From: Salvator merianae
Taxonomy: Eukaryota > Chordata > Lepidosauria > Squamata > Teiidae
Reading direction: 5' to 3'
Assembly (NCBI GenBank): GCA_003586115.2
Contig: QVOM02000112.1
Span: forward strand, 48,580,143 to 48,644,142
DNA: 64,000 nt
In this document: positions 13,376-24,975 of the stretch, in pieces
Layout: every line of letters starts with the position of its first letter
Numbering within the stretch: position 1 is the first letter of the stretch
Program-made: the position numbers and the translations under genes
Notes under the pieces: model-generated
Database searches by the model: none
What the model was told of the DNA's origin: nothing
Seen by the model: the letters and a program-made list of their open reading frames with translations, nothing else

Positions 13376-14499
13376 GAAGTCTCCTCACCACCTGAAAAAA
13401 GGTAAGTTGAATGGACTACCATAAGGTGCAATGGTATCATTGAAAAAAGACTTTTTGTCACTGCCACTGCCAAATGAATAGGCACAATAATGAGCTCTTA
13501 AATATGGTTAGGGAGAAACGCTATGCAATATCAGCCATCTGCACTCTAGCTATCAACCAGACTGCTTCATAGCTTGCAGGTCAGCAGAGAACTAGACAGT
13601 TCTGTGAGCTCAAGTGGATTGTTGAAAATAAAGAAACTTCAAAACTCTACCTTGTTCTACCTTCTTCACTCTACAAATCCTGATCTGGAAGCTGCTTCCA
13701 GTGTCCACTTAAAATATTTGAGGTTTTTCTTTTTAATGTTTTATATTTATCTCATATTAAACATTATCTGCACTTGTTACCTGAACCTTCTCACCTCTTC
13801 AGCTAATCTTTAAGGTCTTCTCCAGTGCCTATCACCAAGTAACAGTCTGTGAATGGCTCCCAGGAAAAATGTGATAGCAGACTAAATGTAGAATGCTATC
13901 CCCAGAAAGGCTTGCCATTAACCTGGATATAAGCAGAAAATGTTCTGCACAGCTGGTATAATTCCTCTTTTTATCATATTTTGAGATAGCAAAATGAGTA
14001 ACATAAGAGAGGTTTTCTAGTCAGGCATCAAGTTTAGTTTGCATGGGTCTAGAGAGAGCTGTATGACTGGACTTTGGAAATATTTCATTGTTTCACACTA
14101 TAACTCCCAAGATCCTTAGCCACAACAGTTATTTGTAATACAAAAATGTAATTTTCCCAAACTCTATTTTCAAATGAGAGAGAAAAAGATCTTTAAGTAA
14201 CATCTGTGCTATCTTCCTGGCCCATGTCAGATGTGTGACATATACAGTACTGTGCTGTTTTGAAGGGAAAGGGTGGTCACACCAAATATTAATTCGATTA
14301 AGCTTTCTCTTTTGTTCATTTGCTTTGCATTTTGTTGATTGATAAAAATAAAATATTAACACTTCTATTTTTGAAAGCATTCTTCCTTTACAGCATTTTT
14401 TCCACACCTTCCTAAAACTTTTGCCCAGTACTGTTATCTCTAGGTCTTCATACCACCATGCTCTGCATGAGACCAGGAAACAAGGTGGCTGCATGGGCC
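13376..14499. other. Unassigned, no gene seen
   Basis: AT-rich with short ORFs. No motif or terminal repeat was recognised. Confidence 0.4.
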
Positions 14500-14965
14500 C
14501 CAGGCCTGGTCTACTCCCAAGTGTGGAAACCACTCCTGGAGCACTCCAGCAGCCTTTGGTCTGTATTCAGCCTCCAAAAGCCAGGAACTTTTCATTCCTG
14601 GCCTTTGGAGTTTCTAGGAGGGCCTTTTTGTGTGCACTGATTTCTGGCACCATTTTCAGCTCTGCTTCCTTGTGCACCACTGAAACAGGTCCCACATCAT
14701 ATTCTGCCCTATGGAGGCATGTTCTCTGCATGTGTCTGTAGTCCAGGATACAGGCCTTGGTATGATTATAGACCTCATTATTGAGGTCTACCAGGAGGCT
14801 GGTCTAGGGTGCCATTTTGGCACCCTAGTCCAGTCTCTAGCTTCGTCCAATGTGGACCAAGTGTTTTAGGAAGGGGCATGACCTCCCTACCTGTTCTAGC
14901 ATGAGAGGGAGAGGCCCCTGGATCTCTTCCCAGACCAGACCACCACTGAGTGTGGAAAGGGCTTT
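14500..14965. mobile_element. Hairpin MITE, family E, with three hairpins
   Basis: Three palindromes lie in a row. The first, 14572-14610, has arms CTCCAAAAGCCAGGAA and its inverse. The second, 14769-14790, has TAGACCTCA and its inverse. The third, 14801-14831, has GGTCTAGGGTGCC and its inverse around ATTTT. The first and third recur in other family E copies. The right end, GAGTGTGGAAAGGGC, is the inverse of the GCCCTTTCCACACT-type terminus. Confidence 0.65.
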
Positions 14966-17426
14966 AGTCTTCTTGGGGTTGCTTTGAAGTTCTAACCCTT
15001 ATTCAGAGGATTTTTGTTTCATTTTTGCTTTCTAGCTTTTTGTACTTCAGTTTAAATTTCCATTCACTGCATTTATACTCTAGATCATTAAGGCCATGTC
15101 TCACTTTCTTCCATTGGTGTGTTATGGAAGAGGCTAGGGCATCATGTTTCCATTTTTGGCAGCACAATGTGTCTTCTGATGGGCGTGACATTTGCCTAGA
15201 GCTGAAAATGTGTCTTGTCCCCTACTCTTACAGGTACCGAGATCCACTGAAATGGGTACTGGGAACTGCCTGGTAACACAGCAGGGCAGCTGCTTCTGAC
15301 ACACGGTCCATTCCAGATCCCTCCCATACTATATATGGAGACACAGCCTGGTTTTCTGTCCCTGCAAGTTGCTTCTGTTTTTATGAGTGACGGCCTCTCT
15401 GTCTTCTACATGGAAATTCCAAAATGTAAGAGTGGTTTGCTCATAAGGGCAAAGTATGGCCCATGTGCTGAGTTTGAGTCTATGGTCCCTTTCTCCTTCA
15501 TGTATGTTTCATTTCAGTATTAGCTAATGTGTGTATGATTATGTTCAGTGAGGTCTCGTTTCATATGAGTTTCTCAAAGAATTGCAGCCTTATAGTATTT
15601 CATCTCTAGTTCTACATCTTCTGAGCCCTGGCTCCACTTTCCTTTAACTTGCTTGCACTCAGTTCCAGTGGGCACCAATTCTGATTTGTGCCTAAGCAAA
15701 GGAAATCCTGTGCCAATTAGAAGAGTCAGCCCAGAAACCTCCTTTCCCCTTTGGGTCTTGTAATGCAGTGAGAGCATCCACTCTGCTTTCACAGCCTGAT
15801 TTGTCACATTGAATCAAAGGCTATAACCACACTGGCTCCAGAAGGACCAGGAACTGGAGCAGGAAGTTGGTAGCTGCCACAGGGGTGAATGAAGTGGTAG
15901 GCAAATACTATATGTTTCATGGTGGCTCTTGGCCTGGCCTCTGGGGAAATACTGCAATAATGTAAGGGCATTTCCCTTACGGCAGCAAAGTTTCCAACCA
16001 GGGCTGCTTCTCAGAGCAGCAGAATGATGGCCAGAATCCAACCATTTCTGATGCTTTGGTAAGGAGGCTTGGGAGAAACCTTGCCCAGTAAGTCCATGCA
16101 TCTACATAGGAGAAAGGAGGTGACTTTGCCCAATAACATGCTCTCGGGTGCTTTGGGGTTTAATGTAAGGGCCCATTGGAGGGACTTCATGGTGGTATGT
16201 GGGGCCCAAATGAGGAGACCAGAGACCTATACTCCTGGCTCATGCGAATGCAGTTTTAGATGCAGATAATGTTCACATCTAATTCCACATCATCAGAACA
16301 GAATAGGAAGCATTCTTTCCTCTCTTGTACATAATAGGTATGTTTGAGTGAGGAATATTAAGATTGCAACCTACAGAGTCAAACAGTACTTATTTGATGA
16401 TAATATAGATACAGAGGAACTAAATTCTTCCAAATGTTAGGACACACAGAAAACGCTGAATACCTTGCTTACCTGCCTATTTTTTTAAGAACATACCATC
16501 CATACTGACTTTATCTTCCTGCCAAAGACTGATAAATAACAAACAGTATTTCTCTTACACTTCCATTCTACAAATTGTCAACTCTGTTTCTATAGCAACT
16601 CCTTTTGTTTGTCACTTTCAAGCCATACTGGCAATAGGCTATTTTAACGGTGGGGTGGGGTGGGGTGTGTGTGACTGAAAAGTCTGTGATGCAAATTGCT
16701 ATAGTAATCCTACTATGAATATAACTCCCATTATAAGCTTAAATAAGGAACTCATTTGCCAGAGAAGAAATCCCGAATAGAACATTATTATGGAGTTTTA
16801 AAATCTAGAAAAGGACATTTTATGGGTAAATTTCATTTCTTTACCAACATCTGGATGGCAGCCAAAATGAATTACAATTGCATGTTCACACATATGTATC
16901 TCAATGCTGTAATGTACAGAAATCCTGCTAGGAGCTTATCTGTACATGATATAGCTTTGGATTTATAGTTGCACATATATGCTATCTGTCTTTTTAAAAA
17001 ACACAAAAACCTAGGTGGTCTGAGTATATGCTGTTCATTCATTCCTAGGAATGTCTTCCTCATATGGTTGCATTTTTGTTTTCCCCTCATTAAATTGCAT
17101 TGTTTCTCTAAGGAGTTCAAGGCAACAAACACAGATTTCTATTGGAGAATGCGATTTTATGGTGGGGGTTAGGGAAATATAATCACTAACATTGGCACAT
17201 GTTTGCTGCAATGACCCAATACAGCCAAGGCTCTTCTACAACCTTGTGTTCCCTCCTGCTTAGTAATCCTGCTTAAAAAGAAGGGTTTTGTTTCTTGTAG
17301 GCTATTTTCAGCTGCAGCAAGTGAAGAGGGAAAAGAGAGGCAAGCAAACAGAATTGAGGATGGGAGGGAAAGGAAGGATTGATGAGTGCTAGGCAGCACA
17401 GAGGTAATAGCACTAAGGGAAAGGTT
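14966..17426. other. Unassigned, no gene seen
   Basis: Short ORFs only. There is a GGGGT-rich stretch near 16650-16673. No LINE motif or paired terminal repeat could be supported. Confidence 0.4.
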
Positions 17427-17451
17427 ATGTGTGTGTGTGTGTGTGTGTGTG
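17427..17451. repeat. (TG)n microsatellite
   Basis: About 12 tandem TG units, followed by an imperfect TG-rich continuation to about 17480. Confidence 0.9.
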
Positions 17452-17569
17452 GTTGTGCATGTGTGGTTTTGTGTGTGTGCACTAGCATGCGGACAGCAGG
17501 TCCCTGTTCCAAGATATAGTTTGGAATAAGGCCCAGTGCAGAAAGGGTCTTTAATTCAGGAGCTCGTTA

Positions 17570-18412
17570 AAGGCCTTTTTACATATACCTAGTGGAGCAT
17601 TCCCAACAGGTCACAGGTATGCATTGTTTGCACCTCGAGCTGCTGCAGCAGTCCCAGAAGCATCCTGAGTTGTTCTCGATCCTTACCTGCTGTGAACAGC
17701 TTAAATGCTATCCACATGCATTCTTGTGGTGACAGGAATGGCTTGAGAGTGGTGCAAACCTGGTTCACTGATAGGGTCTGGACCACCATTACGTGCCCAA
17801 CCCTCACACACCATATGCAACATCCCTTTACCCAGTTGTAGTGAGGGGTGGGTGGGGTGTCCAATATCAGGACATCCCACCAGAAATGCAGCAGGAAGGC
17901 TTGCCATTTGGCTTGCTGCAGCTGCTGGACAGGAACAAGACTGTTCTAGCACTCAGCATGCAAGGGCCATTTTGCTCTTTCCACCTTGGAATGATTGAAT
18001 CTGACCATTCCAAGGTGGAACAGCCCTGTGGGGTGTGGTGGCCATCTGCATTATGAGGGCTGGAACAACCTAGAATTGGGCTTCCAGCACTCACAGTGTG
18101 GCTGCCCTGCCATGACAGCAGTCACAAAAGTGTTCAGTCACTATCATGATGACCAGGGATGTGGTACATGACTGCGTAGCGGCAGCTGTGCTGCACTGTG
18201 GTATGCAGCGTTTCCACACAGAAGTGGGTGCAAAAGATGCATACTGGGAGCAGTTCAACCACTCCCAGTACAGCTGGGGACAATAATTTCCTCAGCTAAT
18301 AGCAGTCAGGAACACCTACAGATGTTCCTGATTGCTTGGGTCACAAAATGCAGACATGCTGTGCTAGTGAGCATCTCCATGCTCACAAGTACTAAAATGC
18401 AAACAGGCTCCA
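17570..18412 (-). mobile_element. Hairpin MITE, family C (inverse orientation)
   Basis: The left end, AAAGGCCTTTTTACATATACC, is the inverse of the TGTAAAAAGGCC end at 50.8 kb. The right end, CTAGTGAGCATCTCCATGCT then AATGCAAACAGGCTCC, is the inverse of the GGGCCTGTTTGCACTT end with its subterminal hairpin. An internal hairpin of the CCACCTTGGAATG type lies at 17980-18017. It is longer than its relatives and may be composite. Confidence 0.6.
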
Positions 18413-18456
18413 AGTGGCCCCAAATGTTCCTGTTATTCACCACCAGCTTGAGATAG

Positions 18457-18932
18457 GGCCTGTTTGCACTTTGTACAGGTGAGCATCTGAGACGCTTGCT
18501 AGTACAGTGCTTCCACACTCCATGGAGGCCCTTGTGACTGGGAATAGCATAATGCTGCTCCTGATCACAACTAGCCGTGGAGCACAAATTAATGCTCCAG
18601 AATTTTACTGGGAGTTGATAGTCAGCTCCAGGTAAAGTGCATTTGCACTTGCTGTGGCTGCCGCACACAGTGGCTGTGCCTGCGTGATCACACTTGTGTG
18701 CACCTGTGTGCTGTGCAGCACTGCCGGTCACCATGGCCATGGCCAGATGCTTCCTGGCTGCTGCCACGGTAAGGATCCAGCAAGGCTACCAGGATTTGCA
18801 CCGCGACTGCTGGTAGCCTGCTAAAGATAAGTATTATGGCCATGCAGTGTGAACTGTGTCCACACATCATGGTCAATACCACCATAGAAACGTATAATTA
18901 TCCTGTTCTATGGCAGTAAGTGCAAAAAGGCC
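18457..18932 (+). mobile_element. Hairpin MITE, family C
   Basis: It starts GGCCTGTTTGCACTTTGTAC, continues with GTGAGCATCTGAGACGCTTG, and ends TAAGTGCAAAAAGGCC, forming inverted ends. Shared internal blocks include GGAGGCCCTTGTGACTGGGA and GGAGCACAAATTAATGCTCC. It lies about 45 bp from the inverse-oriented copy at 17.57-18.41 kb. No matching target duplication was found. Confidence 0.7.
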
Positions 18933-19796
18933 TATGGTCTTCAGAAACCATTCCAAACAGGTAAGTGCAAATTTGGCGAAGTCCAGAAAAATTGGTGCTG
19001 TTCCTATGCATGCAATGGGAAGAAACAGCCTTACAGCAGAATTTGCAACCCTTCACAGCCCAATGAAGTGAATGTCTCCTTTGATTAATTTACCTGTACA
19101 TAATATTAATAGATCACATGACTTAAGATGGGTAGATTCAAAAGTAGCCTTTAATTCACATCATTCTGCTTGCAGCCAAAGACAAGGAATAATGCTCCTG
19201 TTCTTTGACCTGTTTCTGTGGAGTACTAAGCAATTTTGTGCTCTAGTTGTTAACAGCTTTTTTTTTTGAGTGGCTGTTTGTTTATTTTGGGGCAGTGAAA
19301 TGAATGATTATGGCACCTACCACAAGATCCTGTGCAGTCTCCAGTGCTAAAACAGGTTGCCACAAGGACACATTTATCTCTAGCAAAAGCTTCTTCTGAT
19401 TCAACATGTAAGCTTTAAATAAAAGGATGCTGAAAAGAAGAGGGTTTAAGACAGTAGCTTTCTTCCTATTATGAAGAAGGATGGAGCGTTAAAGGTAATA
19501 GAGCAACAACAATAATGAAAAGAAGCTTGTTTTCTTGATTTGTCATTTGTACAGAGAAGACTTTTTTCAGCAACTAAAACCTGATTCGAGCAAGCACAAG
19601 GAGAATTCCACATAGGGATGGGAAGTCCAAAAAAGTTCATTCTGTATGTTTTTATTGAAGATGAACTCTTCAATTATATATAACAACTGCACATAGTTGC
19701 CAACAAATACTTATTCAGCTGTATACTTAAGAATTATAGGCACTCAAGGAAAAATGTGAATCAGAAAACAAAAGATCTGACCCTAAAAGGTCATTG
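18933..19796. other. Unassigned, no gene seen
   Basis: Short ORFs only, none recognised. Confidence 0.4.
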
Positions 19797-19929
19797 GCCC
19801 TTTCTGCACTTATCATTAGGCTGATAACAGCTCCTGTAATCAGCTTCTTGGCTTCTTTGGTCTGCATGTTAGTGTGGAGTTGTTAGATCCTGCCCCTAAC
19901 TGGAATGTTCCACCTGCATTAGATAGAGT
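19797..19929. mobile_element. MITE terminus fragment, GCACTTA supergroup
   Basis: GGCCCTTTCTGCACTTATCA resembles the supergroup terminus. A subterminal hairpin, TTATCA/TGATAA, sits just inside. A second element begins at 19930, so this one appears truncated. Confidence 0.45.
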
Positions 19930-20412
19930 GGGCCTGTTCGCACTTAATGAGTGGAACGTTCCAGGTCACTTGCTGGGATGGAGCATTCACACCTGCAAAG
20001 AGCTCCAGCTGACTGGAAACTCACCAAAGCCCACCTGAAGCTCACCTGGTCACCAGCTCTGGTCAACAACATTGCAGTCTCCAAGCTGACTAGCATGATC
20101 AGGTGAGGATCGGGAGTGGTGCATTTGCACCATTTCCTGAATTGAAAGGGCGATGGGGTGGAGACTGGCTGACCACGCAGGTGCCATCCAGTGATTTGAA
20201 CCCACTGGGTTCGGACTTTGGAGTCCAGACCCTGTTGGCTGTTCCGGACACAACTATCCAACTAGTGCGCTCCCATTCACACTTCTGCCCCAACTGGTTG
20301 GCTCCAAGAACATTCCAGCACTGACAAGTGCAACATTCCTCCCTGTGCCCAATCCCAGCTGGCCCGAACCATGCTAGTTAGAATGTTCTACTGCCATAAG
20401 TGTGAAGAGGCT
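19930..20412 (+). mobile_element. Hairpin MITE, family B (copy 1)
   Basis: The left end, GGGCCTGTTCGCACTTAATG, is followed by the palindrome GGAACGTTCC (19953-19962). The right end has AGAATGTTCT and then CATAAGTGTGAAGAGGCTC, so both the terminus and its palindrome are inverted at the far end. Internal blocks (AGCTCACCTG; GATCAGGTGAGGATCGGGAG; CAACTAGTGCGCTCCCATTC) are shared with the copy at 22.2 kb. No coding. Confidence 0.7.
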
Positions 20413-20680
20413 CAGTGTAATCCAGAACAAGGAGGCATGCAGAAAGTACATCAATTGCGTTTGGGGCTAGCAGGGCACCCATTTTGGTGTTGTATCAAAG
20501 AGCATTGCTGAAGTAGGTCCCTCAGGAGCTCCAAGGCTAGGAACTTTTGTTCCTAGCCCTTGGAGTGCTCAGAGCCTTCCAGACCACACCTTTCTGTGTT
20601 CCAAACTAGCAGGTCTGGCTGCTTCAGACTCACTGGTTCATACCACGGAGAGGTCAGTGCAGAAAGGTCCATACAAAAGT
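20413..20680. mobile_element. Hairpin MITE, family E
   Basis: It carries the central hairpin GCTCCAAGGCTAGGAAC with its inverse (20528-20567) and a GGGCACCCATTTTGGTG remnant of the second conserved hairpin. It ends at about CAGTGCAGAAAGGTCC, the inverse of the supergroup terminus. It abuts family B copy 1. Confidence 0.6.
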
Positions 20681-22182
20681 CATCCTTTCACTACAGTTCA
20701 TTATATTTTGGCGCTCATTATCTTAGGTTTCATCCAAAGATACCTTCAGTAAATTGCTGCTGGAATGATAGGGATCTGATTTTGAATAAAATGTAAAATT
20801 TGAAATCCTGATGTGCAAAAGAAAGATCAAAGATATGCCAAAATTTGTGTCAGAAGTTGACGTTCAAAAACACAGTCTTTTCATCATGGTTTCCCACTTA
20901 TTTTACTTCTCTCTCTTTTCCTAGCCACCGTTAGCAATGTAGCGATTGGTCACTTGCCTGCCAGTTCCTCATAAGGACACCAAAACTAAAACTATCTGAT
21001 CTGCAGGAACATCTCTGAAAGCTTCTGACCTAAAGGCATGGAAGAAGAGAGCAAAACATCACTCTGATATTGCCTGGATTGTCTCCCTTCTCTAGACTCA
21101 AGGGATTTTCTAAAAAAAGAAAGAGAGAGAAGCTGCTGCAGGAAGAATACTCTTTGCCAAATCACTGTCTGATTGGTTGATAGATTAATCATCCCGTCAA
21201 ATTAGAATAGGGGGACAAGTGTCTGCTGATGAGAGCAGCAATTCCACCCTCCTTGCTTCCAAATGAACGCAACTAATATTGCTGCTGCAAAGGCATAGAA
21301 GTTGATTTTTCCCACACTTTCAATCAACTTCACTTTCACTTTCACCAACTTCTTTCTTTCTGTTAGTCACTAAGGTTCTACGAGACCCCCTTACTTACTG
21401 ATCCAGACTAACTTGGCTACGTCTTTGAATTAATTTCACTGATGAGGTATTTTTGCATCAGCAAAACTCTTGGGTAGCCTTTTCATGACCCCAGAGAAAT
21501 GGTACCAGTCTCTACGTGCCCCTTAGACTGGCTCAGCCATTCTCATGGTGGACAGCTGGACTGGTCTACCATGGGGAATACTCAAGAGATAGCTTTAAAG
21601 TGACCTCCCATTGGTGTGCTCCCCAGTGCCATTTAAATGTTGGGGAATGAACCAGGCAGTGTTCCCTTAAGGCAGCTGGCACAGTCCTAAAGGACAGCAC
21701 AGAAACTGCCTGTGTTTCCACACTCTGGTTGTTTTTGTGGTAAAATCTACCTGCATAGGAAAGAAAAAGTTTAGACTTTTAAGAAATAGGGTAGTATTGT
21801 TCTTTTTTCTTAGTTCATAACACAGGAGATTAAATTCTCTACAACAATGCTGTGCTCATCTCAATTCAGAAACGTGTGTAATGAGTACAGACTTTAATTA
21901 CATCGTTAACTTGTCCACCATAGCCTGCTCCTCTCTGATTATGCTCCTTGCTTTCTTGCCCATTCACAATGTTGTGAGGATCATTATCGCTCATTCAGGT
22001 ATAACCTATGCAAATGGTGCCATGGTACTTAATTATGCCTTTAATTTAGATGAGGAAATGAACTTTTCTTATTTATGTTTCTGTCAGAATTCCCTGTCAG
22101 AAGTCATGAAGCAAATAGGTAGTTTTTTCCTGAAGTTGTCTGGTTAGTCTGTTACAATATGTGGAGTTTGCTTCAAGATATT
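20681..22182. other. Unassigned, no gene seen
   Basis: An 88-codon plus ORF at 21881-22147 has no recognisable domain. The stretch at 21530-21735 has some MITE-like wording (TTTCCACACTCTGG at its end) but no second terminus I could pair. Confidence 0.4.
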
Positions 22183-22776
22183 GACCCTGTTTGCACTTTG
22201 TGAGAGGAATGTTCCTGTCCATTCGCTAGTCAGCTGCATTAGCATTTTCAAACTGAGTCAGCTGTCTTGAAGCTCACCCAAACCCACCTGATGCCTACCT
22301 GAAATTGAGTAAGGCTGGTGAAGTAAATTGCAGTCTGGAATCTGACTTGTGTGATTAGGTGTAGATCAGGGGAGTAGCATTCACACTACTTTTGGGTTTG
22401 AAATGGTGGCGGGGAGGGACCAGCTTCAGAAACAGCTCTATGCTTTGAATTAGTAGCTCTAATTCAAAACCATAGAGCTGTTTCCGAAGCTGGCCTCTCC
22501 TCGCCACCGTTTCAAACCTGGAAGTTGTGTGAATGCCGCTCCCCTGATCTACACCTGATTGCAGAAGTCAGATTCCAGACTGCAATTTACTTCACCAGCT
22601 CTATGACTTTGAAACAGCTCCCTGACTAGTGCAGTCCCATTCACACTGCTCCCCCTGCTGGTCAGCACGCAAACTGTTCCATTGCTGGCAATGCGAATGG
22701 CACCCACCAGACTCCATCTTTGCCTGCCTGAAGCCTGCTAATTAGTATGTTATGCTCTGGTAAGTGCAAAAAATAC
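22183..22776 (+). mobile_element. Hairpin MITE, family B (copy 2)
   Basis: It begins GACCCTGTTTGCACTTTGTG, followed by the palindrome AGGAATGTTCCT (22205-22216). The right end reads GGTAAGTGCAAAAAATACC, an inverted terminus. It shares internal blocks with 19930-20412, but its middle has been converted into a 286-bp hairpin that the first copy lacks. Non-coding. Confidence 0.7.
22314..22599. repeat. 286-bp near-perfect inverted repeat (hairpin)
   Basis: The left arm 22314-22452 begins GCTGGTGAAGTAAATTGCAG. The right arm 22460-22599 ends with its inverse, CTGCAATTTACTTCACCAGC. The turn is a tight TTTGAATTA/TAATTCAAA with 7 bases between. The arms differ at scattered positions only. Confidence 0.9.
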
Positions 22777-23253
22777 CATTGTTGGGGTGGATAATAAAAC
22801 ATAGCATGGGACAAAGACTCAGTCTGGATAGTTGGCTAAAGTTTGGCAAAAATTGGGCGGTGAGATAGCCCCAGCCAAGGAATGAAAAAAGATAATGGCC
22901 AAGAAGAAGGCTGAGAGGACGGAACCATGTCTTGGAGCTTCAGCTAAGCCTGTCTGCCTTTGCCATGGTCTCATCCAGGCATGTATAAGAACTATGGCTG
23001 CTTTGGTGGGGCTGAGAGGAGACCATCTCTGTTGGGTGCTGCAGTTGAGCTTGTTTCCCTCTACCTCACCCTTCAGGCACATATAAGTGAAGACCACCTC
23101 TGGTGTTTTTGTTTTTGCTTTATATTATAAAGATTGTGCTACATTATTGTTGCTTTTATAGTATTGCATTTTGTATTACTTATAAATTGTTTCATGTTCT
23201 TGTTACTTTGTTAACTGCCTTGAGTAATATTTGGAAAGGTGGTATATAAATAA

Positions 23254-23284
<31 letters not shown>

Positions 23285-23285
23285 T
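22777..23285 (+). mobile_element. Possible LINE/SINE 3' tail ending in (TTGA)n
   Basis: The last ~150 bp have the layout of squamate L2-like or SINE 3' ends: CTGCCTTGAGTAATATTTGG, then AAAGGTGGTATATAAATAAA, then a tandem tetranucleotide. The upstream part (22777-23100) is not recognised and carries no LINE motif. Confidence 0.5.
23254..23285. repeat. (TTGA)n microsatellite
   Basis: About seven tandem tetranucleotide units that end the LINE/SINE-like tail. Confidence 0.9.
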
Positions 23286-24744
23286 GCCAAGAAGGAGAAG
23301 GAGAAGTTCCATTTCACTAGCACACTGAAAGCAAAACGTACCTTGTAATGATAAAGACAACTTATACAAAAACAGTTATTTTAAATATTAACCGCATTCT
23401 CTGTTTGTTTAGAAAGTGTAACCCAAAGCAATATTATTCCATGGGATATGGCAGGAAAAAAAAATCACAAGATGTGACTATTCCTCTCCTTCCTTTTCTA
23501 TGTGGCTCCAGTCCCCATGCAACAGGTGATGGGAAAGTATTGGCTATGCTCAAAATGATATAAGGAAGCCCACATATAACTGAGGCTACATCCACTTGTA
23601 TGAAAAAAAAGCACTCCTTAAATGCCCTGGTCTTCGTGGGTAAATACAATTAGCCAACAGGCAAGCCCAGAGGTGTGCAATCCATCCTCAGAGCTGCCCT
23701 GGGGTGGATTGTAACACAGTTGGCCTCCTCTGCTGCTGTGTACAGTGATGGAAAAGGGAGAAAGCAAATTGTTGGGGGCAATTTCTGTCTGTCCCAGTTT
23801 ACCATTGGACTGAAACCGGACAACTTCCAGATCAGTTTCTGGATCAATGCTAAACCAGTGCAACTGGGAACTTCAAAGCTGTGGAACTTCCAATTAAGCA
23901 GCTGAGGGGATTTCAGAGGCCAAGAGGCTGTGAAGATTCCAGGGGGGATGTGACTGGCACGCTTCCTGTCTCTGTGGAAGATCCCTGGCCCACACTCCTG
24001 CCCCTCAGTTGGTCCTTTTATGGCCATCGCGATGCAGCCAGAGTTTACTTAGATTTGTTGATATTGTTCATCTATACAGAACTTCAATCTTAGCAGTGAT
24101 TCATCTTGCAGATGAATCTGGCAAACTATCCAGCTTTAAATCAATTACACTAAACCAAGAGTCATGTTTACATATAATACACCATGGGGCACACTTTCAA
24201 AGCAATGACCTTTGAAGCTGGCACAAGCTACTTGTCATTACATGATGTGGTGTCCCCCTACAATGCTAAATCAATTATGCTAAATCTATTTCAGTCTGCT
24301 ATTGAGTGTCTGAAGGGAAAGCGCTGCTGGAGGCACACCCCTTTGTCTATCTTTAGAAGAGGAAAAGAATAATCAAAATGACATCTTTCTTTGCTGCATT
24401 TCCCTCTTCTAAGTGACATCATAGGAATGGGGTGAAGCAATAACAATAGAAAAACTACTTTATATGCAAGAGGCATGTTTTCACCTGATTAAGCTAATAC
24501 AAGCTAATTCCAATCTCCTTCATTTATCTCTGTTCAGAGAGGAGTTAGTACAGAAGACTATAACCATATTAATCTATTTCATTAGTGAAGTACAAACTTA
24601 TAAACAAAACCTCTCTTTTCATATTGATTAACTGGCCCTGATTAACTTATTTTCGGCTGTAGCTACATATAATATTTTTAGGCTTTTTTTTTTTTTTTAA
24701 GGTGGACTGCTGTGTTTCAGCAATGGTCACATTCCTACAGTTTA
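23286..24744. other. Unassigned, no gene seen
   Basis: Short overlapping ORFs on both strands with no domain signal. GAGGCTACATCCACTTG at 23580 recalls the GGCTGCATCCA termini of other MITEs, but no partner end was found. Confidence 0.35.
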
Positions 24745-24975
24745 GCTCATGCTGTGTTCAGACATGACAAAAGGGGTGACTTGGAGGCACCTCAAAGAGA
24801 CAGTGTGTGGCACTTGTGTTCCGAAGTCTTCTCTAAACCACCTTTGCTAGCATAGAAAGTTCATGAGAAAGAGGAGGGGCAGACTGAAGTGTGAACAATC
24901 CCACCTTGAAGCCACCTTTGAGCCGCCTCAGAGATGCTTTTTTTTTTTGTTGTATCTGATCACAGCCTCAGTTCA
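24745..24975 (+). mobile_element. Small TIR element, family G (copy 1)
   Basis: The left end GCTGTGTTCAGACATGAC and the inverse right end (GGCTGTGATCAGATACAAC) form terminal repeats about 230 bp apart. Internal words (GAACAATCCCACCTTGAAGC; CCTCAGAGATGCTTTT) recur, inverted, at 29.63-29.84 kb. TCA flanks both ends and could be a 3-bp target duplication, but that is weak. Confidence 0.6.

Noticed and set aside
18306..18767. 153-codon minus ORF
   Set aside because: It spans the edges of two MITE copies and reads cysteine- and histidine-rich only because of their sequence.
21881..22147. 88-codon ORF with hydrophobic N-terminus
   Set aside because: No recognisable family, no splice or promoter support.
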